Made by a program: the position numbers and the translations under genes. 64,000 bases of DNA from positions 15,417,221 to 15,481,220 of the forward strand of contig NC_135571.1 of NCBI RefSeq assembly GCF_964340395.1, read 5' to 3'. The stretch comes from Glandiceps talaboti (lineage: Eukaryota > Hemichordata > Enteropneusta > Spengelidae). Below the pieces are notes generated by a model. The model saw only the letters and a list, made by a program, of their open reading frames with translations, did not search any database and was not told where the DNA came from. Below are positions 24,191 through 35,100 of this stretch, in pieces; positions within the stretch are counted from its first letter, which is position 1, and each line of letters starts with the position of its first letter.

Positions 24191-24957
24191 TGTGTAGCCA
24201 CCACTTGCTAATCTACCCCTGTAGTCTCAATGATAATATAATTTCAGGTTTGATCGAGTCCTTCGCGTGGATAAATTTGAATCCAGGACCATATAAGGTT
24301 AAAAATGAGGCCATCTGAATCTGATGCTTACTTTATACTCAGTCAAGATTCTGATGCTTTTAAGACTAAACCCCCCAAAATTATGTTTTGTGTCCCCTCC
24401 ACCCATATCCACCCCTGTGTGATGTTAGTCAGGGGTTTAGCGATATGGTAAGATAGAAAATTTATTTTTGAATAGGGTTACTTCAGTTTACATACAGACA
24501 TCATTACATGACATGAGCAGAAAGAACGTCTGGATATTTCAGGTTAAAGCAATGGTGTCATCTACCAATACACCCCATGGGGTTTCATGTGAAACAATGA
24601 ATATTGCACACACATTGCCAATTATCAGAATAAACTATATAAACAGAGTAGACAATATGTTTTGAGTACTTAATAATGGTTAAATATACTATACATCAAC
24701 GCATCAGTGCAAGTTATGTTATGCAAGTTCAGTTATGTATCAATATGTAGCAGTACTTCATTGTTCATACTTTGACCTTAAGCAGGCTGTAAAGGCACTT
24801 GTATTTAGTGGCTGTTTACATATGATTATTGACTGAATATAATTTTCATTTCAACAACACAAAATCACTGGACAACTTACAAAGTTGGACAGCACAGCTG
24901 ACTGTAGTATTCTATAAAATGATGGAACATTTTCACCTGCTTTATATGTTTATGTAT
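24191..24957. other. Intergenic stretch, nothing recognised
   Basis: Single-copy AT-rich sequence. Short open frames lack any recognised domain. Confidence 0.45.
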
Positions 24958-25961
24958 TCAATATCAGAGATTTCTACCTATGTGGGTGAATTGATGGAGA
25001 CTAGCAAATATTCAATATCAGAGATTTCTACCCATGTGGGTGAATTGATGGCGATCAGAGATTTCTACCTATGTGGGTGAATTGATGGAGATCAGAGATT
25101 TCTACCTATGTGTGTGAATTGATGGAGATCAGAGATTTCTACCCATGTGGGTGAATTGATGGAGATCAGAGATTTCTACCTATGTGGGTGAATTGATGGA
25201 GACCAGAGATTTCTACCTATGTGGGTGAATTGATGGAGATCAGAGATTTCTACCTATGTGGGTGAATTGATGGAGATCAGAGATTTCTACCTATGTGGGT
25301 GAATTGATGGAGATCAGAGATTTCTACCTATGTGGGTGAATTGATGGAGATCAGAGATTTCTACCTACCGGTATGTGGGTGAATTGATGGAGATCAGAGA
25401 TTTCTACCTATGTGGGTGAATTGATGGCGACCAGAGATTTCTACCTATGTGGGTGAATTGATGGAGATCAGAGATTTCTACCTATGTGGGTGAATTGATG
25501 GAGATCAGAGATTTCTACCTATGTGGGTGAATTGATGGAGATCAGAGATTTCTACCTATGTGGGTGAATTGATGGCGACCAGAGATTTCTACCTATGTGG
25601 GTGAATTGATGGAGATCAGAGATTTCTACCTATGTGGGTGAATTGATGGAGATCAGAGATTTCTACCTATGTGGGTGAATTGATGGAGATCAGAGATTTC
25701 TACCTATGTGGGTGAATTGATGGAGATCAGAGATTTCTACCTATGTGGGTGAATTGATGGAGATCAGAGATTTCTACCTATGTGGGTGAATTGATGGAGA
25801 TCAGAGATTTCTACCTATGTGGGTGAATTGATGGAGATCAGAGATTTCTACCTATGTGGGTGAATTGATGGAGATCAGAGATTTCTACCTATGTGGGTGA
25901 ATTGATGGAGATCAGAGATTTCTACCTATGTGGGTGAATTGATGGAGACTAGCAAATATTC
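24958..25961. repeat. 37-bp minisatellite (~27 units)
   Basis: The 37-bp unit contains cagagatttctacctatgtg and ggtgaattgatgga. One unit has a 6-bp insertion (accggt, near 25370). The word gagactagcaaatattca stands both after the first unit (24997-25014) and at the right edge (25945-25962), so the array grew between or across a duplicated flank. Confidence 0.95.
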
Positions 25962-27003
25962 AGCTTCTTTGATGTAGGACACTCTTGGCTTTAATAAATT
26001 GGATGGTATAATTATGAATATTTGTAATGGGTGTGAAACATTTATCATGTGCAGCTGTATGTGTTTGTGTGTGTGTGTATGTGTGTGTGTGTGTGTGTCG
26101 GGGGGGGGGGGTACAATGTGTCTTTCTGTAAGAGACTGCCATTGCAATGTTTATGTGACTTTCATAAAGGGGTGCAGTGAACAATGAATACATACATTAT
26201 CAGCTGCATACAATATTTCTTGTAATTTTACATGTCAGAAGATTTTGGCATGAGGTACACACACACTCATATGATCAACCTCTCACAGGGGTAAAAATAC
26301 ATTCTTACAGGGGGGGGGGGATTAGATCACAGACCAGTTTTCAGATTTTCAAAAATAAATAACAATGTAGAAAGTTTTTTTATTTACTTTAAAGTGTTCT
26401 TATGATACACATACCTTGTATATAGCACACTGCCAAAAGTATTTTCTTCTTTCAATAAACACAAAAATGTCTTGGATGATAAAACGTGTTTCAATACAAA
26501 TACAGATCAACTAGAGTTACACAGTGACTGTTACAGTTGTCTTTCAACATTTTACTCATACAATACAAAAATGTACTTTATATTTTGTCATTTCTATCAA
26601 TACTGTACTGTTCAGTCATCACAACCTAGTCTATACATGGTCTAACAGTATACGCCAGCTTTGTACAATTGAAAAGTGATGAGATGTAATGTAGTTGCAT
26701 TCTGACTGATTACTTTTCATTGCCTTTAAACACCTACAAAAGATATCAAAAACCTAACATAGAAATTCTTGCCAATTGTTACACCACCATAACGAAATAT
26801 ACCATTTCTTAAAATGAATAAAAACTATGCATAAAAAAGGAATGTTATTAGATTATCATGTGAAGAAGTGCAATCTAATACATACAAAACTTGTTTTGGG
26901 ACACATTGCACAAAAATAAAAACCAAGTAGGTTTTCATGTTAATCATGTTTTGGTTTTACTATCATTTTCATAAGTTTAGACTGCTATCCATTATAGCGA
27001 CAA
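25962..27003. other. AT-rich stretch; possible 3' UTR of a - strand gene
   Basis: Holds a (GT)n plus G-run tract (26063-26111) and a second G-run (26309-26320). If the candidate exon at 27004-27129 is real, this is its 3' UTR; an AATAAA on the - strand lies near 26380. Confidence 0.4.
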
Positions 27004-27129
27004 CTATATCAATCCTTTCAGTATTCTCAATGTATCTCTTGCTAGTTCAGTGCAAGAACAATCATCGACTTCAGTCCCATCTTCCAGAACTATACGGAAC
27101 TCATCGATGGTATTCTCAAACTTGAACTT
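27004..27129 (-). CDS. Candidate terminal coding exon, unknown protein
   Basis: On the - strand an acceptor tttacag is followed by 41 codons starting KFKFENTIDEFRIVLEDGTE, then VDDCSCTELARDTLRILKGL and a final Ile before TAG (27006-27004). Length, composition and the polar/hydrophobic alternation look like real protein rather than chance translation. The phrase RIVLEDGTEVDD has the flavour of a small ubiquitin-like or CIDE-N fold, but I do not recognise the family and this is only an impression. Upstream exons would lie at higher coordinates. The open frame at 28052-28542 is on the same strand and could belong, but no joining splice sites were found. Confidence 0.4.
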   Translation of the reverse strand, partial: KFKFENTIDEFRIVLEDGTEVDDCSCTELARDTLRILKGLI

Positions 27130-27832
27130 CTGTAAACATGCAAAGGACAAGTTAAAACAATCCATGAATATTTAGGATGGGCACACACATCAAAACCATC
27201 AACACATGCCTAGCAACAAAAGCCAATGCCCACAGCAATAGCCAAGTGATAGTACATACAGCAAAGATAGCAACAGAGATGGATTGGCAAGTGAAAACCC
27301 ATTTTTAAAACAAAATTATACCTAGCCTAGACAACAAAGAAGTTCAACTCCAGGTGAGACAACTCGTTTGTGTAGGACCACATTAGCAGTTACAAGTACT
27401 ATAATAGTAGCTATACTATATAAACAAGAACATTTCCAGCTTTTGTCGTAGAGGGCTCGGTCGCACTTTAAAATTGGCGGCATTACTTAGTATCTTGACC
27501 GTATTTTGTCAAAACTAGTCGTTGCCACATATGCACATCTGAGTCGTTACAACTCGTTATCAATCATTACTACTCGCTGCTACTTATTATGTCTCTTTAC
27601 CTGATTCACAAACACCCGAATATAAAAGCATATCTGGCATTTGTATAGTGATGGGTACAAAAAACGTATCTTGGTATACCCCCACGAGTATCTGTTTATT
27701 TGCTGGTTTATTTAATTATTTTATTTGTCCCTATACTTGTCGTTCGTTTGCTTGTTCATTTGTCATTTATTTGATTGATTGATTGATTGATTGATTTATT
27801 TGTTTGTTTTGTTTTGTTTGTCACACGGTTCC
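27130..27832. other. Stretch without recognised gene
   Basis: AT-rich sequence with a short gatt repeat (27771-27796). No exon recognised. Confidence 0.45.
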
Positions 27833-28038
27833 TGGGTGCCCTGTGGTTACACGGTGCAACTCAAGAAGCAACCTGCCACTCGTCGCAGAAAAAAACGACA
27901 TGTCGGTTTCCTTGCGACGCACCTAGCGACGTCGCAAGACCCTGCGACGATCGAAGCGAGTACACGATGCAATTCGTCGCATGCGACGAATTGCGTGCTG
28001 CGTTGCTCGTCGAGTTGCATCGTGTAACCGGGCCTTAA
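27833..28038. mobile_element. MITE-like element with imperfect TIRs and a central palindrome
   Basis: ggttacacggtgcaactc (27845-27862) pairs with gagttgcatcgtgtaacc (28012-28029), and the pairing extends inward to gaagcaac/gttgctcg. The insert is GC-rich and CpG-rich compared with its AT-rich surroundings. Inside is a 26-bp perfect palindrome (27969-27994, centre gtcgcatgcgac). The ends resemble GGGCCC..GGTTACACG termini common in animal MITEs. No clear target duplication was identified. Confidence 0.7.
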
Positions 28039-28051
28039 AGGCCTCCATATG

Positions 28052-28542
28052 TCAGTGAAAATCATCTGTACTGCCAGCTTCATCACATTCCTGTAAAGTT
28101 GTTATAGCGTACCGAATCACAGGGGCGTGTAATATTTCATAGATTGTTGTTTTCTTATTGCTTAGAATGTCGTTTTCTTAGGAAAATATCGTACGAATCT
28201 TGCTGCTACAAATGTATCAATCTCTGTACTATGAGGAGATAGTCTCTTCCCCTTACATGTAGGAATATATATCAATCAAAATGTTGTTATATTTAGTCTG
28301 TAGACCTGGAAAACAACAATCTATTAAATATTACACGCCCCTGTGTACCGATTGTAATTGAAGACTTCATTTGGAATATCAAAACTAAAGGCATGACAAA
28401 CCAATTCTTCTTCAACCAAAACAACTTTATGGACTGCAGTATTCAACTGATTAAACTCTGAAACATCATCCAGCAATCTAACGATTCCAGAAATATATTC
28501 ACATAGATTTATAAGTCGCCATGATGCATATGATAGTCAGTT
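28052..28542 (-). pseudogene. Unidentified reading frame split by a hAT-like MITE
   Basis: On the - strand an open frame reads LINLCEYISGIVRLLDDVSE, then FNQLNTAVHKVVLVEEELVC and HAFSFDIPNEVFNYNR, and is interrupted at 28346 by the 228-bp element at 28118-28345. On the far side the same frame resumes after the target duplication (YAITTLQECDEAGSTDDFH) to a TGA at 28054-28052. The element therefore landed in a pre-existing coding-like frame of at least about 85 codons. I do not recognise the protein. The left (5') side is cut by another inverted-repeat element at 28543. It may be a dead gene copy or retrocopy, or an exon of the same unknown gene as 27004-27129. Confidence 0.4.
28118..28345. mobile_element. 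hAT-like MITE, 228 bp, with 8-bp target duplication
   Basis: Terminal inverted repeats of about 36 bp (starting cacaggggcgtgtaatattt at 28118, complement ending at 28345) differ at one position. CAGGGGCG near the end is typical of hAT family termini. The flanks are taccgaat (28110-28117) and taccgatt (28346-28353), an 8-bp duplication with one mismatch, as expected for hAT. No transposase is present. Confidence 0.85.
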
Positions 28543-28704
28543 GAGATCTCACCGTAGTTGAAGAAATTTATTCACTGTGCTTGATAAACCATGTTCCGGG
28601 CCAAATACGTTGCACGTTGCAGTCAAAGGACGAATCTATGGCCCCGAAACATGGTTTTCAAGCATAGTGAATAAATTACTTTAATTAAACTATGGTTAGA
28701 TCTC
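28543..28704. mobile_element. Fold-back element with ~60-bp arms
   Basis: Left arm gagatctcaccgtagtt... and right arm ...aactatggttagatctc are imperfect complements over about 60 bp, including tttattcactgtgcttga/tcaagcatagtgaataaa and aaccatgttccgggcc/ggccccgaaacatggtt. The loop is short (about 30 nt, centred near 28620). No target duplication was determined. Confidence 0.75.
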
Positions 28705-29139
28705 CGCCAAAATAAAATATTCATCAATTGTAATTGTTCAAGTTTAACTTATCAACTAAACATGGTTTGCAGGTATAGAGAATAAATTAAAACACAAACA
28801 AGAATCAAAATAAAGACTTAAATAACAAAATAATGAATTGAAAAAAATAATTTAATGATAAGAGAACATCATTATCATAATGTATTGCTGAGAATGTTTA
28901 AATTGGCTTAGCAAATGAAATAATTTAATAAAACGATAAATTATTAAAATAATAATAATGGTGATGAAAAGAGAAATCAGATGCAAAATACAGACTTATT
29001 GAATAACGAAATTATAAATTTTATAAATAATTGAATGTTAAGAAATAAAGCCAAATGATTAAATAAGCAAGTTTCTTGACACAAGTCAAATAATTCAACT
29101 TGAATTAATAATAGAAGCAAATTAAGAACAAATACAGAA
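28705..29139. other. Very AT-rich stretch, nothing recognised
   Basis: Low-complexity A/T-rich DNA leading into a minisatellite. No gene. Confidence 0.6.
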
Positions 29140-29405
29140 ATAATTAAAATAAATATAAGTGAATAAATATAGAAATAATTACAATAAATAAGTGAATAAA
29201 TATAGAAATAATTACAATAAATATAAGTGAATAAATATAGAAATAATTACAATAAATATAAGTGAATAAATATAGAAATAATTACAATGAATATAAGTGA
29301 ATAAATATAGAAATAATTACAATAAATATAAGTGAATAAATATAGAAATAATTACAATAAATATAAGTGAATAAATATAGAAATAATTACAATGAATAAG
29401 TGAAT
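29140..29405. repeat. 35-bp AT-rich minisatellite (~7-8 units)
   Basis: The unit of about 35 bp contains taattacaataaatataag and tgaataaatatagaaa. Some units are shortened (lacking ata). Confidence 0.9.
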
Positions 29406-29699
29406 AAATGAAATTGTGGAAATAATCAATAACGAAATTCTAAATTCTAAATTAATTACAGAAATAATGATGGGGCCCGTGACGGCCACGCGCGGGAATG
29501 GTTCTTGAGTAAAACGATACGACGCTAACACTTAGGGGTGGACCATTTGATATCCTGGGGGGCCTTGGAAGATTTCGGGGGGGGGGAGATGCCAAATGGA
29601 GTTGCTTGAAAAAAAATTCGGATATGAGTGAGCGAAGAAAAAAAAGCATGAAACACTGTGTAACGGCTCCTGTGTATCTTACTTGATACTGTACTATTT

Positions 29700-29702
<3 letters not shown>
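29406..29702 (-). repeat. Dispersed repeat copy (with inverted partner near 31290)
   Basis: gaccatttgatatcctgggg and ccttggaagatt (29530-29570) reappear as the reverse complement at 31290-31335 (aatcttccaag, ccaggatatcaaatggtc), each next to a homopolymeric G/C run. The function is unknown; it is a dispersed family. Confidence 0.6.

Positions 29703-29782
<80 letters not shown>
29703..29782. repeat. (AT)n microsatellite
   Basis: About 40 perfect AT dinucleotides. Confidence 0.97.
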
Positions 29783-29786
<4 letters not shown>

Positions 29787-30250
29787 CTTGCCTCTGTTTT
29801 TAAATATTTACTTCATGTAAGGGTTCAAACATAACTATACATGAAATTATACATATACATGTATTACCTAGCTACCACACTAGTTACAGAACATGCCATG
29901 TAAATGTTTGGCTGTTTCACAACCAGATATAGAGCTTCACTTATCTTGCACTTTGGGGCAAAAGTGAAGAAGGTTTTGTAATGGTAATCTTCATACTATT
30001 AGATAAAAGAACTTAATGTAAATTGTTCTAGTCTCTTCAGTATGATGAATTTGTCAGAAGGGATGAATATACTTCCTATTTCGGACACTACATGTATCGA
30101 CACCACAAATCAAATTCAAGTTTCTATTGTACACTAGGTATGACCTCCTAAAGTTCTCTAACCTACCAATGACTTTACTATACATGCAATATCAATGCCC
30201 CTATACCAATGTTACAGGCCCAATTTTATAACATGGAAAACTTATTTAAA
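29783..30250. other. Intergenic stretch, nothing recognised
   Basis: AT-rich single-copy sequence without a supported gene. Confidence 0.5.
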
Positions 30251-30697
30251 AGATTATATTTACTTTAGCTTTTCGAAGCTTGGCAATATATATCTCAGAG
30301 GCTATGAATAACCTAAAAATTGCCTAAATAGAAACAATTGAAAACTCCAGATCTGCCAGGGGGGAAACCCCTTGGACTCTCTCACCCCATAGGCCACTCA
30401 TTCGTTAAACCAACAATAAAATTCACCAAAATTGGTAAAAAAAAATTCAAAAGCTTCTAAGGGGAGACCCCCTAGGACCCCCATAAGAGGTACACATGTC
30501 CCAGTCTCAAATCAAAGTTCTTCCCTCTACCTCTTACTGTCAAGATGCTATGAAACTTTATTTCAAAAATGTTTCAACCTTATGTAGTTTCTTTTTACAT
30601 GTTAGAGCTGTCTTGTAAAGCTTGGAAATTATTGTCTGAAAGTGTCTGTGAATAGCCTAAAAATTGCCTTTAGGAGTAAATATCCTCCAGGGCTCCC

Positions 30698-30754
<57 letters not shown>

Positions 30755-30835
30755 CCACAAGAGGTGGACATATCCCAGTCTCAAAGCTCTTCTCTGTACA
30801 GCTTACTGTCAAGATGCTATAAAACTTTATTCGCG
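30251..30835 (+). repeat. Diverged tandem duplication, second copy carrying a CA expansion
   Basis: The words aagcttgg, cctaaaaattgcct, gtcccagtctcaaa and cttactgtcaagatgctat occur in the same order in 30270-30560 and 30618-30835. The first copy has aggggggaaaccccttgg in the middle; in the second this region is replaced by a (CA)n tract (30701-30752). This is a diverged repeat pair, non-coding. Confidence 0.7.
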
Positions 30836-31089
30836 GGGTCAGTGACTTTTTGTCGGCCCAATGGAAGAACACTGACCACCCTCTATCCCCCCAGGCTGGA
30901 GAAACTGACCGGTCTGTCTGAATGTTTGAGCTCACAAGTTTCCGATTTGCTTTTTCAGTGTGTCATCATACCATGGCATAAAAACTGTCAATGATGTTTA
31001 TATAATTGAAAATCAAACATGACATGTATTGAAATGTGTAGTTTTCTAAATTATATCTGTGTGTGATAGAACAGCATCTTTTCACTCTC

Positions 31090-31345
31090 TGTATTACCCT
31101 GTGCGAAAATCAAACAGAAAATTGTGGCAACAAATGCAGGTGTTCAACATTGACGTAAAAAAAAATCCGGATATCTTAACATTTGCTCAAAGAAGCCTGG
31201 GAAGGACACACAAAGTTGCCAGCATAGGCGAAGGAGAAAAAAATATTGCACAGGCAAGCAGGTGGGAAAAAATAATGACTCTCCACCAATCTTCCAAGCC
31301 CCCCCCCCTCCCCAGGATATCAAATGGTCTACCCCTTACCTGTTC
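31090..31345 (+). repeat. Dispersed repeat copy, inverted relative to 29525-29600
   Basis: Contains the inverted counterpart of the repeat described at 29406-29702, with a C-run (31300-31315) where the other has a G-run. An open frame over it shows no known domain. Confidence 0.5.
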
Positions 31346-31639
31346 TTCATTTTATTTCTTGGATGGTGAATAGAGAGATATAAAACTCGATGACAACATT
31401 TCATTTAATCATTAATTATACTTTATTTTTTTTGTATATGTTTTCTGTTTCATTCTTGATGCTTAGATATAAGGTTGCGCAAACATGAAATTTTATGAGT
31501 TCGAGCGCAGGCAGAGACATAGCTCTGGATTTATACGCAACGGGGTTTCGACACGTCTTCTCAGTGGGATACATCCAGAGCTAAACTGTGTATGCAACGT
31601 TTCGCCTGAAAAACAATGAGTGCACTTTACTTGACTTCC

Positions 31640-31815
31640 GGGGTTGCTTCGCGCATGCGCATTACGTTTGTCAAGTCCGAATATAAAAACTCTGAAATGG
31701 CTGGACGTCGAGACACTCACTGATCACGTGGCTTCTGTGAAATAATTCCATTATATCTTGTTAGATGTGTGTTATAATTTGTAGACGATAAGCTTTGTAG
31801 ACTGCCACCGTAAAG
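31640..31815 (+). promoter_or_regulatory. Probable promoter and 5' UTR of the TMEM192-like gene
   Basis: A short GC-richer patch in AT-rich surroundings contains gcgcatgcgc (31651-31660), a perfect NRF-1 palindrome; cttccgg (31634-31640), an ETS-type site; TATAAAA (31682-31688); and cacgtg (31725-31730), an E-box. A short upstream open frame (ATG 31697 to TGA 31723, 8 codons) precedes the probable start codon at 31816. Motif identities are from sequence; promoter function is inferred from the downstream ATG and donor. Confidence 0.5.
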
Positions 31816-31851
31816 ATGGTTAGCCTTGGAAACAACAGTAGTAGGCAAGGG
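31816..31851 (+). CDS. TMEM192: Probable first coding exon, TMEM192-like protein
   Basis: The ATG at 31816 opens 12 codons (MVSLGNNSSRQG) ending ggg with donor gtgagt at 31852. The exon ends in phase 0, matching the phase-0 acceptor of the exon at 45430. Human TMEM192 likewise begins with a short hydrophilic cytosolic N-terminus. Support is the promoter-like motifs upstream, strand, phase and the absence of another partner; there is no sequence conservation to lean on. The following intron would be 13.6 kb, mostly the 24-bp satellite and a retrotransposon remnant. A competing but weaker start lies near 43538-43630 (ATG frames ending cat/gtaaag). Confidence 0.45.
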
Positions 31852-32104
31852 GTGAGTAAAACCTTTGTTATTTTCACAGAATTCCAGTACAATATTTACA
31901 TACAAAGACTACGTGAGTCATGTGTGAGTCAAGTGATATGCTACTACTATTCGATCTAGCTTCCAGCGGGTCCAGAGGATATGCAATCAAAGTAGTGTTT
32001 TCTTTGGTGATCCCCTGCTAAAAATGTATAAATTATTTTATTTTAATGAACATTAAACATGATAATGAATAATTTGAAAATGTCAACAAACCACGTACAT
32101 GTAC

Positions 32105-35100
32105 ACTGTCTCTGTATTAAGAGTGACTGTCTCTGTACATGATAGAGGGACTGTCTCTGTACGTGATAGAGGGACTGTCTCCGAACATGATAGAGGGACT
32201 GTCTCTGTACGTGATAGTGGGACTGTCTCTACATGATAAAGGGACTGTCTCCGAACATGATAGAGGGACTGTCTCTGTACATGATAGAGGGACTGTCTCT
32301 GTACGTGATAGAGGGACTGTCTCTGTATGTGATAGAGGGACTGTCTCTGTACGTGATAGAGGGACTGTCTCTGTACATGATAGAGGGACTGTCTCTGTAC
32401 GTGATAGAGGGACTGTCTCTGTACGTGATAGAGGGACTGTCTCTGTACGTGATAGAGGGACTGTCTCTGTACGTGATAGAGGGACTGTCTCTGTACGTGA
32501 TAGAGGGACTGTCTCTGTACGTGTACGTGATAGAGGGACTGTCTCTGTACATGATAGAGGGACTGTCTCTGTACGTGATAGAGGGACTGTCTCTGTACGT
32601 GATAGAGGGACTGTCTCTGTATGTGATAGAGGGACTGTCTCTGTACTTGATAGAGGGACTGTCTCTGTACGTGATTGAGGGACTGTCTCTGTACATGATA
32701 GAGGGACTGTCTCTGTACGTGATAGAGGGACTGTCTCTGTATGTGATAGAGGGACTGTCTCTGTACATGATAGAGGGACTGTCTCTATACGTGTACGTGA
32801 TAGAGGGACTGTCTCTGTACGTGATAGAGGGACTGTCTCTGTACATGATAGAGGGACTGTCTCTGTACGTGTACGTGATAGAGGGACTGTCTCTGTACGT
32901 GATAGAGGGACTGTCTCTGTACATGATAGAGGGACTGTCTCTGTACGTGATTGAGGGACTGTCTCTGTACGTGATAGAGGGACTGTCTCTCTACGTGATA
33001 GAGGGACTGTCTCTGTACGTGTACGTGATAGAGGGACTGTCTCTGTACGTGTACGTGATAGAGGGACTGTCTCTGTATGTGATAGAGGGACTGTCTCTGT
33101 ACGTGTACGTGATAGAGGGACTGTCTCTGTACATGATAGAGGGACTGTCTCTGTACGTGATTGAGGGACTGTCTGTACATGATAGAGGGACTATCTCTGT
33201 ACGTGATAGAGGGACTGTCTCTGTATGTGATAGAGGGACTGTCTCTATACGTGATAGAGTGACTGTCTCTACATGATAGAGGGACTGTCTCTGTACATGA
33301 TAGAGGGACTGTCTCTGTACGTGATAGAGGGACTGTCTCTGTACGTGATTGAGGGACTGTCTTTGTACGTGATAGAGGGACTGTCTCTGTACGTGATTGA
33401 GGGACTGTCTGTACATGATAGAGGGACTGTCTGTACATGATAGAGGGACTATCTCTGTACGTGATAGAGGGACTGTCTCTGTACGTGATTGAGGGACTGT
33501 CTTTGTACGTGATAGAGGGACTGTCTCTGTACGTGATTGAGGGACTGTCTCTGTACGTGATTGAGGGACTGTCTGTACATGATAGAGGGACTATCTCTGT
33601 ACGTGATAGAGGGACTGTCTCTGTACGTGATTGAGGGACTGTCTCTGTACATGATAGAGGGACTGTCTCTGTACGTGATAAAGGGACTGTCTCTGTACGT
33701 GATTGAGGGACTGTCTCTGTACGTGATAGAGGGACTGTCTCTGTGTGTGATAGAGGGACTGTCTCTGTAAGTGATAGAGTGACTGTCTCTACATGATAGA
33801 GGGACTGTCTCTGTACATGATAGAGGGACTGTCTCTGTACGTGATAGAGGGACTGTCTCTGTACGTGATTGAGGGACTGTCTCTGTACGTGATAGAGGGA
33901 CTGTCTCTGTACGTGATTGAGGGACTGTCTCTGTACGTGATTGAGGGACTGTCTGTACATGATAGAGGGACTATCTCTGTACGTGATAGAGGGACTGTCT
34001 CTGTACGTGATTGAGGGACTGTCTCTGTACGTGATTGAGGGACTGTCTGTACATGATAGAGGGACTGTCTCTGTACGTGATAGAGGGAGTCTCTGTACGT
34101 GATAGAGGGACTGTCTTTGTACATGATAGAGGGACTGTCTCTGTACGTGATAGAGTGACTGTCTCTGAATGTGATAGAGGGACTGTCTCTGTACATGATA
34201 GAGGGACTGTCTCTGTACGTGATAGAGGGACTGTCGCTGTATGTAATAGAGGGACTGTCTCTGTACGTGATAGAGAGACTGTCTCTGTACGTGATAGAGG
34301 GACTGTCTCTGTACATGATAGAGGGACTGTCTCTGTATGTGATAGAGGGACTGTCTCTGTACGTGATAGAGGGACTGTCTGTACATGATAGAGGGACTGT
34401 CTCTGTACGTGATTGAGGGACTGTCTCTGTATGTGATTGAGGGACTGTCGCTGTACGTGATAGAGTGACTGTCTCTGTACGTGATAGAGGGACTGTCTCT
34501 GTACGTGATAGAGGGACTGTCGCTGTACGTGATAGAGGGACTGTCTCTGTACGTGATAGAGGGACTGTCTCTGTACGTGATAGAGGGACTGTCTCTGTAC
34601 GTGATAGAGGGACTGTCTCTATGTGATAGAGGGACTGTCTCTGTACGTGATAGAGGGACTGTCTCTGTATGTGATAGAGGGACTGTCTCTGAACGTGATA
34701 GATAGACTGTCTCTGTACGTGATAGATAGACTGTCTCTGAACGTGATAGAGGGACTGTCTCTGTATGTGATAGAGGGACTGTCTCTGAACATGATAGATA
34801 GACTGTCTCTGTACGTGATAGAGGGACTGTCTCTACGTGATAGAGGGACTGTCTCTGAACGTGATAGAGGGACTGTCTCTGTACGTGATATAGGGACTGT
34901 CTCTGTACGTGATAGAGTGACTGTCTCTGAACGTGATAGATAGACTGTCTCTGTACGTGATAGAGGGAGTCTCTGTACGTGATAGAGGGACTGTCTTTGT
35001 ACGTGATAGAGGGACTGTCTCTGTATGTGATAGAGGGACTGTCTCTGTACGTGATTGAGGGACTGTCTCTGTACGTGATAGAGGGACTGTCTCTGTACGT

